Below, piece by piece: positions 14,332-27,171 of a DNA stretch of 64,000 nt. Position 1 is the first letter of the stretch. Every line of letters begins with the position of its first letter. The notes below the pieces were generated by a model, which made no database searches, had not been told where the DNA came from, and saw only the letters and a program-made list of their open reading frames with translations. Made by a program: the position numbers and the translations under genes. This stretch comes from Flavobacterium johnsoniae. GTDB taxonomy: Bacteria; Bacteroidota; Bacteroidia; Flavobacteriales; Flavobacteriaceae. Location of the stretch: positions 620,001 through 684,000 of the forward strand of contig NZ_MLFK01000007.1 in the NCBI RefSeq assembly GCF_001879205.1. The letters are read 5' to 3'.

Positions 14332-16536
14332 ATGAAAAAAAGATATATCACTGTTTTACTATTACTATATTTTTTCCTCTCGCCATTTTTTGGATGGGCG
14401 CAATCTGCTCTTTATTTAGAGGAAAGCCAGCCAATAGAAGTTCGTGTAAAGGATGCCTTATCGCGAATGACGATAGAAGAAAAAGTAGCACTCTGCCATG
14501 CGCAGTCAAAGTTCAGCTCTAAAGGAGTTCCCCGTCTGGGCATACCAGATGTATGGTCATCAGACGGATCTCACGGGGTGAGCGATGAAAAACTCTGGGA
14601 CGAATGGAACTCAGCACAATGGACGAATGACTCATGCACTGCTTTTCCTGCCTTAACCTGTCTTGCGGCAACATTCAATCCAAAGATAGCGCAGCTTTAC
14701 GGCACATCTATTGGAGAAGAAGCCCGGTACCGTGACAAAACTATGCTGTTAGGGCCTGGCGTAAATATTTACCGTACGCCGCTTAATGGACGAAATTTCG
14801 AATACATGGGCGAAGATCCTTTTTTGGCTTCGCGAATGGTGGTTCCATACGTGCAAGGCGTGCAGTCTAATGGAGTGGCGGCGTGTGTAAAACATTTCGC
14901 CCTGAGCAATCAGGAAATTGCCCGTGGCGAAATTAATGTCAACGTAAGCGATCGCGCCTTGCATGAGATTTATCTTCCAGCCTTCAAAGCCGCAGTTCAG
15001 GAAGGGAATGTGTGGTCTATCATGGGAGCTTATAACAAAATATGGGGAGTGCACTGCTGCCATAACGACATTTTACTCAACCAAATCTTAAAAACCGACT
15101 GGAAATTTGATGGTGTAGTGGTGAGCGATTGGGGAGGTGTTCACAATACTGACGAAGCGGTCAATGGCGGACTTGATATTGAAATGGGTACTTATACCAA
15201 TGGACTGACCACGCAAGGCCATTTTCCTTTTTCGAGCTATTATTTAGCTGATCCTTTTCTGAAAGGAATTAAATCGGGCCAATACGAAATGTCAAAACTT
15301 GACGATAAAGCAGGCCGAATTCTGCGAATGATTTTCCGTACTACTATGAGCGCCAATCGTTCTTATGGCCGTTTTGTTTCTCCCGAGCATAGCGATGCAG
15401 CCCGAAAAATAGCACAGGAAGGAATCGTATTGCTTAAAAACGAAAAACAGTTTTTACCTATTCCAGAAGGCAGATATAAAAAAATTGCGGTGATAGGTGA
15501 AAATGCCGTGAAAAGCCTGATCGTTGGCGGCGGTTCTACGTCATTGAAAGCGGCTTACGAAATTTCTCCTTTGCAGGGATTAAAAAATAAATACGGCGAA
15601 AATAATATTGTTTACAGTATGGGATATGCTTCGGGACGACCGCTTTATGGTGCCGAAGAACCCTCTAAATTAAATCTTGATTCTCTGCAAAACGCAGCGA
15701 TCGAGACCGCTCGTCAGGCTGATATAGTTCTCTTTGTTGGAGGGTTGAATAAAAATTATTTTCAGGATTGTGAAAGCGGAGACCGTAAATCACTGAGCCT
15801 GCCGTTTGGTCAAGACAAGCTTATTGAAGAAATACAGAAAGTAAATAATAATGTTGCAGTTGTTTTACTAAGCGGAAATGCGGCTTTGATGCCTTGGCTT
15901 AACAAAACAAAAGCCGTTGTACAAGGATGGTATCTTGGTTCGGAAGCAGGAAATGCTTTGGCTGATATTATTTCTGGCGAGGCAAATCCGTCAGGAAAAC
16001 TCCCTATTTCATTTCCTAAAAAATTGGAGGACGCAGGAGCACATGCTTTTGACCAGCTTTGTTATCCTGGTGATGGGAAAAATGTCTATTATAAAGAAGA
16101 CATCTTAGTAGGGTACCGCTGGTACGATACTAAAAAAATCCCTGTGCTTTTTCCTTTCGGATATGGATTGAGTTACACCACATTCCAGTACGGGAAACCA
16201 GCTGTTTCATCAAAAACGATTACAGCTGCTGACCCTTTAACCGTAACAGTTTCCATAAAAAACACAGGAAAAGTAGCAGGAAAAGAAGTTGTGCAGCTTT
16301 ATGTCAGTGACGAAAAGTCAAGCCTGCCTCGTCCTATTAAAGAATTAAAAGGATTTGAAAAAATTTCACTGGAACCGGGAGAAGAAAAAACAGTGCATTT
16401 TACTTTAACAAAAGAAGATTTTTCTTATTATGACGACACTAAAAAAGAATGGATCGCAGAACCTGGCAAATTCAAAATAATGATTGGAGCTTCAGCTGCT
16501 GATATTAGAGGAGCGGCAGATTTTAATTTAAAATAA
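14332..16536 (+). CDS. GH3 beta-glucosidase/beta-xylosidase
   Basis: A 734-residue three-domain GH3 enzyme: signal peptide (ending FFGWAQ), an N-terminal barrel with 'GPGVNIYRTPLNGRNFEYMGEDPFLA', 'CVKHFALSNQE' and the nucleophile motif 'VVSDWGG' (Asp266), an alpha/beta sandwich domain beginning near 'IAQEGIVLLKNE', and a C-terminal fibronectin-III-like domain ('VTVSIKNTGKVAGKEVVQLYV'). Length and layout are standard. In this locus it most likely removes beta-glucose from the deconstructed xyloglucan backbone, though xylosidase activity is possible. The 84-bp gap before it has no clear terminator, and the next gene begins 21 bp after its stop, so it belongs to the 12265-20860 operon. Confidence 0.9.
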   Translation: MKKRYITVLLLLYFFLSPFFGWAQSALYLEESQPIEVRVKDALSRMTIEEKVALCHAQSKFSSKGVPRLGIPDVWSSDGSHGVSDEKLWDEWNSAQWTNDSCTAFPALTCLAATFNPKIAQLYGTSIGEEARYRDKTMLLGPGVNIYRTPLNGRNFEYMGEDPFLASRMVVPYVQGVQSNGVAACVKHFALSNQEIARGEINVNVSDRALHEIYLPAFKAAVQEGNVWSIMGAYNKIWGVHCCHNDILLNQILKTDWKFDGVVVSDWGGVHNTDEAVNGGLDIEMGTYTNGLTTQGHFPFSSYYLADPFLKGIKSGQYEMSKLDDKAGRILRMIFRTTMSANRSYGRFVSPEHSDAARKIAQEGIVLLKNEKQFLPIPEGRYKKIAVIGENAVKSLIVGGGSTSLKAAYEISPLQGLKNKYGENNIVYSMGYASGRPLYGAEEPSKLNLDSLQNAAIETARQADIVLFVGGLNKNYFQDCESGDRKSLSLPFGQDKLIEEIQKVNNNVAVVLLSGNAALMPWLNKTKAVVQGWYLGSEAGNALADIISGEANPSGKLPISFPKKLEDAGAHAFDQLCYPGDGKNVYYKEDILVGYRWYDTKKIPVLFPFGYGLSYTTFQYGKPAVSSKTITAADPLTVTVSIKNTGKVAGKEVVQLYVSDEKSSLPRPIKELKGFEKISLEPGEEKTVHFTLTKEDFSYYDDTKKEWIAEPGKFKIMIGASAADIRGAADFNLK

Positions 16537-16557
16537 AGCATTGCAATATTTACAAAT

Positions 16558-18132
16558 ATGAAAAGAATAATTTTCCTTTTAATCACTATAGGCGGATGCT
16601 GCCATTTCTTGAATGCGCAGGGATACAAAAATCCAGTCATTTCTGGATTTCATCCAGATCCTAGCGTATGCAGGGTAGGAGATGACTATTATCTGGTGAC
16701 TTCCAGCTTTGAATACTTTCCGGGAGTTCCCATTTTTCACAGTAAAGATTTAATCAATTGGACCAAAATTGGGCATTGCCTTACGCGCCCTTCCCAGTTA
16801 AAGTTAGATAAATGCGCTCCTTCAGCTGGTATTTATGCCCCTACAATCCGCTATCATGAAGGCCGTTTTTATATGGTCACGACCAATGTATCGGGCGGAG
16901 GAAATTTTTATGTTCATACCGATAATCCTGCAGGAGAATGGTCAGAACCCGTTTTTGTCGATCAGGGCGGTATAGATCCTTCGTTATATTTTGAAGATGG
17001 CAAATCTTATTTTGTATCGAATCAGAATGGCATTACGATCTGCGAAATTGATATTAAAACAGGAAAAAAACTCACTAAAGGACAAACGGTGTGGAATGGA
17101 ACAGGAGGGCGCTATCCTGAAGCTCCGCACATTTATAAAAAAGACGGCTGGTATTATCTGCTAATTTCAGAAGGAGGCACAGAATACGGCCATAAAATAA
17201 CCATAGCGCGAAGCAGGGACGTTTATGGGCCTTACGAGTCCAATCCTGCCAACCCGATTCTGACGCATATTAACGAAATTGCTCAGAGCAATCCGATTCA
17301 AGGTACAGGACACGGCGATTTTATTCAGTCGCATGATGGTTCTTGGTGGATTGTCTTTCTAGGCTTCCGTCCGCAGAGTCTGCTGCACCATGTGTTAGGT
17401 CGAGAAACATTTCTAGCTCCTGTTAGATGGGATGCAAATGCTTGGCCGGTAATAAATGGCAATGGCACGGTTAATATAGATATGAATGTGCCAACTTTAC
17501 CTTTACAGGCTGTAAAACCTCATGATTTTTCTACGAGTTTTGATGAGGTAAAGCTGGGTGCCGATTGGAACTATCTTAGAAATCCTTTTATGCAAAAGTA
17601 TTCACTTACCGAAAAGAAAGGTTCATTGCGATTAAAAGCCACTTGGGTATCTTTAGACGACAACGATTCGCCAACTTTTATAGGACGCAGGCAGGAACAT
17701 ATTGATTTTTCAGCTTCGACTGCAATGTCATTAGATAATGCAAAAAGTGGAGATGAAGCTGGTATGACCATTTTCTATTCTAGTCAGGCGCATTACGATC
17801 TTTCTTTGAAAAAAACAGAAAAAGGCAAAAATAAACTAGTACTGCGTTATAAAATGGGCATGCTGAGCCACACCGCATCGGAAGTGGAAATTCCATCTGG
17901 TAAGATTTATTTGAAAGTGGAAGGCAATAAAGATTTTTACAGCTTCTACTATTCTCTGGATGGGAAGGAATTTAAATTTTTAGATAAAATCAATATTTGG
18001 TACCTTAGTTCTGAGACCAATGGAGGTTTTACAGGAGTGTATATTGGACTTTACGCTGCATCTCAAAACAAAAGCACCAAAGCATCTGCTGATTTTGACA
18101 GTTTCACGTATAAACCAGGTAAAATGAACTAA
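16558..18132 (+). CDS. GH43 beta-xylosidase/alpha-L-arabinofuranosidase
   Basis: A 524-residue GH43 enzyme with a signal peptide (ending LNAQ). The five-bladed propeller begins 'NPVISGFHPDPSVCRVGDDYY', where Asp34 is the expected general base; 'GGIDPSLYFEDGKSYF' carries the pKa-modulating Asp and 'GGRYPEAPHIYKKDGWYYL' the general acid Glu. The last ~200 residues form the beta-sandwich (XynB-like C-terminal) domain that completes the active site in this subfamily. The product fits removal of Ara or Xyl side chains from hemicellulose. Only 2 bp separate it from the next GH2 gene, indicating translational coupling. Arabinose versus xylose specificity cannot be decided from sequence alone. Confidence 0.88.
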   Translation: MKRIIFLLITIGGCCHFLNAQGYKNPVISGFHPDPSVCRVGDDYYLVTSSFEYFPGVPIFHSKDLINWTKIGHCLTRPSQLKLDKCAPSAGIYAPTIRYHEGRFYMVTTNVSGGGNFYVHTDNPAGEWSEPVFVDQGGIDPSLYFEDGKSYFVSNQNGITICEIDIKTGKKLTKGQTVWNGTGGRYPEAPHIYKKDGWYYLLISEGGTEYGHKITIARSRDVYGPYESNPANPILTHINEIAQSNPIQGTGHGDFIQSHDGSWWIVFLGFRPQSLLHHVLGRETFLAPVRWDANAWPVINGNGTVNIDMNVPTLPLQAVKPHDFSTSFDEVKLGADWNYLRNPFMQKYSLTEKKGSLRLKATWVSLDDNDSPTFIGRRQEHIDFSASTAMSLDNAKSGDEAGMTIFYSSQAHYDLSLKKTEKGKNKLVLRYKMGMLSHTASEVEIPSGKIYLKVEGNKDFYSFYYSLDGKEFKFLDKINIWYLSSETNGGFTGVYIGLYAASQNKSTKASADFDSFTYKPGKMN

Positions 18133-18134
18133 AA

Positions 18135-20860
<2,726 letters not shown>

Positions 20861-20938
20861 AAATATTTTAAGCAGTTTACAGCCGTTTTTTGAAACGCTT
20901 TTTAATAAAACGAAATAGTCTGAGAAAACAAAAAAAGC

Positions 20939-20975
20939 AGCAGCCTTAATGTAGGATTAAAGGCTGCTTTTTTGT
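20939..20975. terminator. Bidirectional terminator between esterase and HTCS genes
   Basis: agcagcctt (20939-20947) pairs with aaggctgct (20960-20968), flanked by A-run on the left and T-run on the right, so it can stop transcription from both convergent operons. Confidence 0.85.
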
Positions 20976-20982
20976 TGTGCTA

Positions 20983-23900
20983 TTATAGTTTTTTATGAAG
21001 TTTTAAATACTCAGAAGGAGATAAACCAAATTCTTCACGGAAATATTTTGAAAATCTTTTCGGCGAATTAAATCCCACTTCATAGGCTATCTGCGAAACC
21101 TGCAGCTGGCTTTTATCTAAAAGCTGGCGTCCTCTCTTCAAACGTATGGTTCTAATGAATTCGGCTGGTCCTTTACCGGTTATGAACATCAGTTTTTTGT
21201 ACAGATGCCCTCGGCTCAAGCCTAAAGTGTCTCCTAGATTTTCTACAGAAAACTCAGTATCGCTGATATGCTGCTCTACAGCTTTTATCGCTTTTTCAAT
21301 AAAAATTTCATCTAGAGAGGTAATGGTAATTTCCTGCGGATTAACGTCTATTTTTTGTTTAAATGCGGCATGGCTTTTTTTGGTCCATTCGATAAATTTA
21401 TTAATTCGAAGTTTGAGAATATGAATGTTAAAAGGTTTGGTGATATAATCATCTGCTCCGTATTTTAATCCGTCTATATGATATTCTTCAGCAGTGCGCG
21501 CGGTAAGCAGAATTACAGGAATATGGGACCAGTAGATATTGGTTTTGACCAATTTGCAAAGCTCAATGCCATCCATTACAGGCATCATTACATCACTTAC
21601 AATAACTGTAATATTGTGTTTTTGCAGCAGTTCGACAGCCTCTTGGCCATTATGTGCCGTAAGCACCGTAAAATCATCTTTTAGGTTGTCTTCTATAAAT
21701 TCGCACAAGTCTTTATTGTCATCTACAAAAAGAACCAGCTGTTCAGCAGGACTTTCTGTTTTTTCCTCTTCAATGTTTGGAATATCAATCGTAGCAGGAC
21801 TAAGCATCAAATTTTTTTCAGAGCTTTCTCTAATTGGGATCTTAAAGGTAAATACACACCCATGCGGAATATTATCTTCAATGGTTATGGCACCTCCATG
21901 CAGATGTATGTATTCATTTGCAATATGCAGTCCAAGACCGCTGCCGGTTTCATTCTGGCTTTGTTCTCCTTGATAAAATCTGTCAAATACAAGCGGTTTA
22001 TCGTTATCGCTGATTCCCGAACCCGTGTCTCGAACTTTAACGCAGACTTGAGTAGCGTCACGGCTAATTTTTACCTGAATTTTTCCTCCATCGGGAGTAT
22101 ATTTAAAAGCGTTCGAAAGCAGATTGGTAAGTGTTTTTTGGATCTTATCCTTATCAAATTCCATAAGCAGACTCTCTATTCCGCTTTCAAAAGATAATTG
22201 AATATTGCGTTCCGCGGCATAAACATTAAACGAACTGAAGATATCCTCGGCGAAACTTACAAACTCTGATGCTTTCAAATTTAAACTGACGATTCCTGCA
22301 TCTAATTTGCGAAAATCCAGCAGGGAATTGATTAAGGAAAGAAGCTGCTGTGCATTTTTATGGATCACATTTATTTTCTTTCGCATGATCTCATCCATAG
22401 CATCATTGAGCAGCACTTGCAGAGGTGTTATGATAAGAGTTAGGGGAGTTCTTAGATCATGGCTTATGTTGGTAAAAAAGTTCAGCTTCATTTCGTTTAT
22501 ATGCCATTCTTTCTCGCGATTCATTTTCTCGCGCTGTTCTTCTAATTTTAAATGATGGCGGATTTTTGATCTGCGTACGGTATACCAAATAATGGCCGCG
22601 ATCGTTAGTCCATAAAAAAGATACGCCCATACAGTTAGGTAAAAAGGAGGCAGTACGTTCAATGCTAATACTTTGATGTTATTGTTCCATCCTGAAGCAT
22701 TATCATACGCTTTTACCAAAAGTTTGTAACTGCCTGCTGGTAAGGCAGAAATTACAATTTTATTGTCCTGAATAGGAATCCATTCCGAATTAAACCCTTC
22801 AATCTTGTAAAAATACTTGACTTTATCGGCATTTAATAAATCTGTACTCGTAAACTTAAGAGTAATGAGCCTGTCATCGTGCCTTAAGGTAAGCTTGGAA
22901 AGCAGTTCTGTGGAATGCTGCAGCAATTTATGTCCATTATAAATAGAATCCACCTCTATAGTCTGATTCCCAAGAGTCAGTCCTGTAAAAATAATTTTTG
23001 AAATTGGTCTGTTTTCTTTTAGCAGCTTGTTTGGATTGATTATGGTATATCCGTCCAGATTGCCAAGCAGAATATCACCGTTTCTTAATTGCAGTATAGA
23101 GTGCTTATTAAAATAATTGTCCATTAGGCCATCCTTAACCGAATAGTTTTTACTGCTTATGGATAAATTATCATTTGCGTCATAACTGACAGTTAAAACA
23201 GAAAGCCCATTGGGGGTTGTAACCCAGATGTTATTGCGATTGTCCTCCAATATGCCGCTCACAGAATTGTCGCAAAGGCCATTTGACTTGTTGAAGTAAT
23301 AAATGGTATCTTTTTTTGGATCCCACACATTAAGGCCGTCATTGTGGGCAATCCACAAAATATTGTGTTTGTCTTTGTAGACCGTAGAAATCTGAAAGTG
23401 TTTGAATTTTTGCGTTCCTTTTTTATTGCCATACGAAATGACATTTTTATTGTTGGTAATATCAATATTGAAAAGCCCGTAACCCGTGCCCAGCAGAAGT
23501 TCATCGCCAGAGTCGTAAAACATATCGAGTGCAAAAACTTGATCTTCAAATACAGAAATCACAGAATCAAAGCTTGTGGCATCGGACGGAAGCTGCTGTA
23601 TTTTTCCTCCCATAGACCCTATCCAGATATTGCCATAGCGATCTTGTTTTAAGTTCCAGACATTGTTGTTGCTTAGTTTGCTGTTTTTCGTGGTATATTG
23701 GCTTATCACACCATTTTGCCAGCAAAACAGTCCATTTTGATAAGTGCCGATCCAAATGCGGTTTGTGCGATCTTCCAATAAACAGGTAATCGCTGCTTTG
23801 GGAAATGGAATTCGAGAGGTATTTCCTGATTTTTTATTTTTTTTAAAAAGTCCTTTTCCGTCTGTTGCAATCCAGAGATCTTCGTTGTGATCTTCCATTA

Positions 23901-25008
23901 TGGTGCTGATATCAGAGTATTCCGGATGTTTGAAATTGATGAAGTTTTTAAAGCTTTCATTAAAAAAAGAGAAGCCTTTTTTGCTGTGCCCAATCCAGAT
24001 TGTCCCATCGTTGTCACGATACATGCAGGTTATATTGCTGGATGGCAGGGAATTGTCTTTGTTTGGGGTTTGAATACAGTTTGTTATGCTGCTTTTTGAC
24101 TTGTCAAATATAAAAATCCCTTTATGATCTGTTCCAATCCATATTTCGCCTGGCTTATTTTCGATAATGCTGCTGACAAAATTAATATCGCTGTCTATGC
24201 TGGATTTTAAACTTGTGGAGCTCCATTTCTTTGTCTGATAATCACGATAGTAAACCTCATTAGGATTATTGCTGAAATAGGTCCATAATCCGTTGTCGCT
24301 GTCTAGAAAAATGATATGCCAATCATCAATTCCATTTTTTCTGTTGTGAGTTGGCAGTTTAATGGTTTTGATATGACCTGTATTGCTGTTTAGCTGCCAG
24401 CACTTTTGAGAATTTTCAACACAATATACAGACTCGCCATTATCTGTTACGCTAACAGCAAAAGGGTCTTCAATGTTTACGCCGGTAAAGATGGAAGTAT
24501 GCCTTTTTTTTACATCATAGAAAAATATGTTTTTCTTATTAAAAACCCATAAATTCTTTTTTTTGTCCACATAAATTTTACAGTTGGCATCTGCGCGAAT
24601 GTACAGCTTGTTTAAAAGAAAAGTGATGTCTGTAATAAAGCAGTCCTTATCTCTATTATATATTGCATTATCATGTCCGAAATTAACCCATATATTGCCC
24701 ATGCCGTCTTCCTGCAGACCTAAAATATCGTTGGAAATTAAGCTGTTGGGCTTTTTTGAGCTGGTCGTGTAAACTTTGAATTCGTAGCCGTCATATCGAT
24801 TAAGTCCCGATTCGGTTCCAATCCATAAAAAACCGTAGCTGTCCCTTAAAAATGTCTTGACATTGGTGCTCGAAAACCCTTCGCTGGTTTTCAACTGGTG
24901 AAAAATATAATTGGACTGCGCAAGAATGCTTTGGAAGGAAATTATTCCAAAAACAGCAAGAAATAGTAAGAGGGCTTTATGCTTTTTCATTCGGTCTAAA
25001 TTAATCAT
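20983..25008 (-). CDS. Hybrid two-component system (HTCS) sensor-regulator
   Basis: A 1,341-residue one-protein signalling system. A short signal segment is followed by a periplasmic beta-propeller sensor of repeated 'GTIWIGH', 'NIWIGSMGG', 'NIWVTTPNGL' units (about residues 30-690), a Y_Y_Y domain (about 720-785), one membrane helix (about 789-810), a HisKA domain with phospho-acceptor His850 (NISHDLRTPL), an ATPase domain ('SNAFKYTPDGG', 'RDTGSGIS', 'GSGLGLHIANEY'), a receiver with Asp1139 (VSDVMMPVMDG), and a C-terminal AraC-type DNA-binding domain. Such HTCSs sense oligosaccharide fragments and switch on their own utilization locus. An in-frame Met at 24990 would give a more standard signal peptide and may be the true start. 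Confidence 0.93.
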   Translation of the reverse strand: MINLDRMKKHKALLLFLAVFGIISFQSILAQSNYIFHQLKTSEGFSSTNVKTFLRDSYGFLWIGTESGLNRYDGYEFKVYTTSSKKPNSLISNDILGLQEDGMGNIWVNFGHDNAIYNRDKDCFITDITFLLNKLYIRADANCKIYVDKKKNLWVFNKKNIFFYDVKKRHTSIFTGVNIEDPFAVSVTDNGESVYCVENSQKCWQLNSNTGHIKTIKLPTHNRKNGIDDWHIIFLDSDNGLWTYFSNNPNEVYYRDYQTKKWSSTSLKSSIDSDINFVSSIIENKPGEIWIGTDHKGIFIFDKSKSSITNCIQTPNKDNSLPSSNITCMYRDNDGTIWIGHSKKGFSFFNESFKNFINFKHPEYSDISTIMEDHNEDLWIATDGKGLFKKNKKSGNTSRIPFPKAAITCLLEDRTNRIWIGTYQNGLFCWQNGVISQYTTKNSKLSNNNVWNLKQDRYGNIWIGSMGGKIQQLPSDATSFDSVISVFEDQVFALDMFYDSGDELLLGTGYGLFNIDITNNKNVISYGNKKGTQKFKHFQISTVYKDKHNILWIAHNDGLNVWDPKKDTIYYFNKSNGLCDNSVSGILEDNRNNIWVTTPNGLSVLTVSYDANDNLSISSKNYSVKDGLMDNYFNKHSILQLRNGDILLGNLDGYTIINPNKLLKENRPISKIIFTGLTLGNQTIEVDSIYNGHKLLQHSTELLSKLTLRHDDRLITLKFTSTDLLNADKVKYFYKIEGFNSEWIPIQDNKIVISALPAGSYKLLVKAYDNASGWNNNIKVLALNVLPPFYLTVWAYLFYGLTIAAIIWYTVRRSKIRHHLKLEEQREKMNREKEWHINEMKLNFFTNISHDLRTPLTLIITPLQVLLNDAMDEIMRKKINVIHKNAQQLLSLINSLLDFRKLDAGIVSLNLKASEFVSFAEDIFSSFNVYAAERNIQLSFESGIESLLMEFDKDKIQKTLTNLLSNAFKYTPDGGKIQVKISRDATQVCVKVRDTGSGISDNDKPLVFDRFYQGEQSQNETGSGLGLHIANEYIHLHGGAITIEDNIPHGCVFTFKIPIRESSEKNLMLSPATIDIPNIEEEKTESPAEQLVLFVDDNKDLCEFIEDNLKDDFTVLTAHNGQEAVELLQKHNITVIVSDVMMPVMDGIELCKLVKTNIYWSHIPVILLTARTAEEYHIDGLKYGADDYITKPFNIHILKLRINKFIEWTKKSHAAFKQKIDVNPQEITITSLDEIFIEKAIKAVEQHISDTEFSVENLGDTLGLSRGHLYKKLMFITGKGPAEFIRTIRLKRGRQLLDKSQLQVSQIAYEVGFNSPKRFSKYFREEFGLSPSEYLKLHKKL

Positions 25009-25070
25009 TTATCTGCAGCTGAAGTACAAGAAGGGCTGTTTTTATCTAAAATCACAGCCATCATTCCAAT

Positions 25071-25098
25071 CCCTATCGATTCTTCAGAATCGATAGGG
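25071..25098. repeat. Perfect 13-bp inverted repeat between HTCS and acetylesterase genes
   Basis: ccctatcgattct (25071-25083) is followed after two bases by its exact inverse (25086-25098). It lies just after the stop of the minus-strand acetylesterase gene. There is no U-tract on the minus strand, so it is not a standard intrinsic terminator; it may protect or process the transcript end or bind a protein. Confidence 0.65.
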
Positions 25099-25124
25099 AA
25101 AATTGAAATGTTCAATAGGCTTGA

Positions 25125-27074
25125 TTATTTTTCGAAGCTGTATTTGATGCCTTTTGTGATGCTGTTCCAGTCATCTGTTCGAAAAGGAACAGCAGGGAAA
25201 TTTTCAGTATTGTACAGATTACAGTCGCTGGCATCGTCGGCCCAGCCGTAGCGGACTGCCTGCGGATTTTGAACCTGATCGCTCCACACCAAAAGCTGGC
25301 TGCCTTTTATCTGGGCTTCGGCATAATGAAAAACATGATCAGATCCGGCAATTTCAAATCCTTTTACATAGTGGTATTTATCATGAACCATTAAACCGCT
25401 TGCAGCATTGTCAAATGTTAAGAGAATCTGACTGCCTTTTGTTTCCATAGACTTATATGCTGGTCCGCTGAAAACATTTCCTTTTTCATATACTTTATTT
25501 AAGGCAATGGCAGCCAGTCTGTATCCTACATCTTGTTTGTTTTTTGGGTGAATATCTTTTGGATCTCCAATATCTGCTGTAACACACATGCCGGTATTGG
25601 CAGCATTCTGAAGGGTGAAATTCTGAGCCTCTCTTAACTCTGCCCAATAGCTGCCAGTGCTGCTGGTTCCTCCGAACTCATTAAAAGAAGACAGCTGCAC
25701 AAAAAAGAAAGGAAAATCTCCCTGATGCCATTTGTTTCTCCAATCGCTGATCAATAATGGAAAAGCTTTTTTATATTGCTCGGCACGTGTAGCATTTGCC
25801 TCTCCCTGATACCATAAAACGCCTTGAATAGCATAGGGAATCAAAGGATTGATCATGGCATTGTAAAGAAGGGCAGGATAGCTGTTTGGAGACAGGTCTG
25901 TTCTGATTTCTGTAACCTGAAACTTCCATTTCCCTGCAAGCGGCACAATGGTGCTGCCTGCAGTTAATTTTAAGTCAGCCTCATCGCCAAAAATCCCGCC
26001 TCCTCCACTGTAATCCGTTACTCGTACGGCAATAGTGTTAAGACCTTCTTTAAGCGTTCCTGCTGGTACTTTGTATATTCTTTTTTTGTCCCATTGGGTA
26101 TTCTTTCCCACTTCAATTCCATTTACATAAGAAAGATCTTCATCGTCTATTTTGCCCAGCTCCAATAAAGCCTCTTTACCAGCTTCTTCTTTTGAAATCA
26201 TAAAAGATTTGCGCATCCAGACTGTGCCGTCTAAACTGCCCAATTGCTGGTTCCATAATTGAGGTGCGTGAATTTCCGGCCACGAGCTGTCATCAAAGTC
26301 TGCCGTTTTGTATTGGCTTTCTGAGTTTGAAGTGATTTTAGATCCTTGAAGATTTTCAATCTGCACTTTCAGCGCAGCCAGTTTATTTTTCAGCAGTGAA
26401 TCCATTGGGATTTTAGGAAGGTCGGCAATCATGCTGCTGAATTCGGGACTTTTTTCAAAAGCTTCCCTGCTGGTCCATGTTTCCACGCAGGTGCCCCCCC
26501 AAGAGGAGTTTATTATTCCGATAGGGATTTTTAATTCATTGTATATTTTTTTTGCAAAAAAATAGCCCGCCGCTGTAAAAGCTCCTGTATTTTTTTTGCT
26601 GCTTTCTTTCCAGCTTCCTGCTTTGAGTTCTTCTTGAGGTGCCGGGTTTAAATCTTTGTCCACTAAAAACTGGCGTATCCAAAGATTATCTGCCTGACTG
26701 ATTTCATAATCGGCATTCTGTGCCTGAGCAACCGGCCATTCCATATTAGACTGCCCGCTGCATATCCAGACTTCTCCAACTAGAACGTTCTCAATGGTAA
26801 GGCTGTTGTTTCCTTTAATGGTCATTTTAAAAGGACCGCCTGCTTTTTCAGGTTTCAGGTACAAAAGCCATTTTCCGTTTTTGTCTGCTTTAGTTCTCTG
26901 AGTCTGTTTATTAAAAGTGACTTCAATTTTTTCTCCTGAATTGGCCCAGCCCCAAACAGAAATGGGTTTATTGCGCTGTAAGACCATTCCGTCGCTGAAA
27001 AGCAGCGGCATTTTTACATTTGCATTTGCACACAAACTCAAGGCAAAAAGCAAAGCGATTAGATTTTTTTTCAT
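25125..27074 (-). CDS. Sialate O-acetylesterase-like SGNH carbohydrate esterase
   Basis: A 649-residue secreted SGNH-type esterase. The signal peptide is followed by 'MPLLFSDGMVLQRNKPISVWGWA', the hallmark start of the sialate-O-acetylesterase family, then the catalytic 'VWICSGQSNMEWP' (Ser109). 'WGGTCVETW' supplies the Gly block and 'GVLWYQGEANA' the Asn-like block; an inserted beta-sandwich (about residues 250-380, 'TVWMRKSFMIS', 'YVNGIEVGKNTQWDKKRIYKV') resembles a GH2 sugar-binding domain. Despite the family name, members in hemicellulose loci deacetylate xyloglucan or xylan, which fits here; no sialic-acid gene is nearby. It follows the GH42 gene and precedes the HTCS gene on the same strand. 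Confidence 0.87.
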   Translation of the reverse strand: MKKNLIALLFALSLCANANVKMPLLFSDGMVLQRNKPISVWGWANSGEKIEVTFNKQTQRTKADKNGKWLLYLKPEKAGGPFKMTIKGNNSLTIENVLVGEVWICSGQSNMEWPVAQAQNADYEISQADNLWIRQFLVDKDLNPAPQEELKAGSWKESSKKNTGAFTAAGYFFAKKIYNELKIPIGIINSSWGGTCVETWTSREAFEKSPEFSSMIADLPKIPMDSLLKNKLAALKVQIENLQGSKITSNSESQYKTADFDDSSWPEIHAPQLWNQQLGSLDGTVWMRKSFMISKEEAGKEALLELGKIDDEDLSYVNGIEVGKNTQWDKKRIYKVPAGTLKEGLNTIAVRVTDYSGGGGIFGDEADLKLTAGSTIVPLAGKWKFQVTEIRTDLSPNSYPALLYNAMINPLIPYAIQGVLWYQGEANATRAEQYKKAFPLLISDWRNKWHQGDFPFFFVQLSSFNEFGGTSSTGSYWAELREAQNFTLQNAANTGMCVTADIGDPKDIHPKNKQDVGYRLAAIALNKVYEKGNVFSGPAYKSMETKGSQILLTFDNAASGLMVHDKYHYVKGFEIAGSDHVFHYAEAQIKGSQLLVWSDQVQNPQAVRYGWADDASDCNLYNTENFPAVPFRTDDWNSITKGIKYSFEK

Positions 27075-27112
27075 TTTGATTGGTTTAAATTTATAGTTAG
27101 TCAGTGTTGAAA

Positions 27113-27132
27113 CCTGCAGCAGGAGCTGCAGG
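27113..27132. repeat. Intercistronic hairpin between GH42 and acetylesterase genes
   Basis: cctgcagc (27113-27120) and gctgcagg (27125-27132) form an 8-bp GC-rich stem with a 4-nt loop in the 97-bp gap. No T-run follows on the transcribed (minus) strand, so read-through into the next gene is expected. Confidence 0.55.
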
Positions 27133-27171
27133 AATCTTTAAGAATTATGGCTGTTTAGAAAAAAGTCATTT

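Noticed and set aside
25125..27074. Sialic-acid metabolism gene
   Set aside because: The family name suggests it, but no sialidase or sialate pathway gene is nearby; hemicellulose deacetylation fits the locus better.
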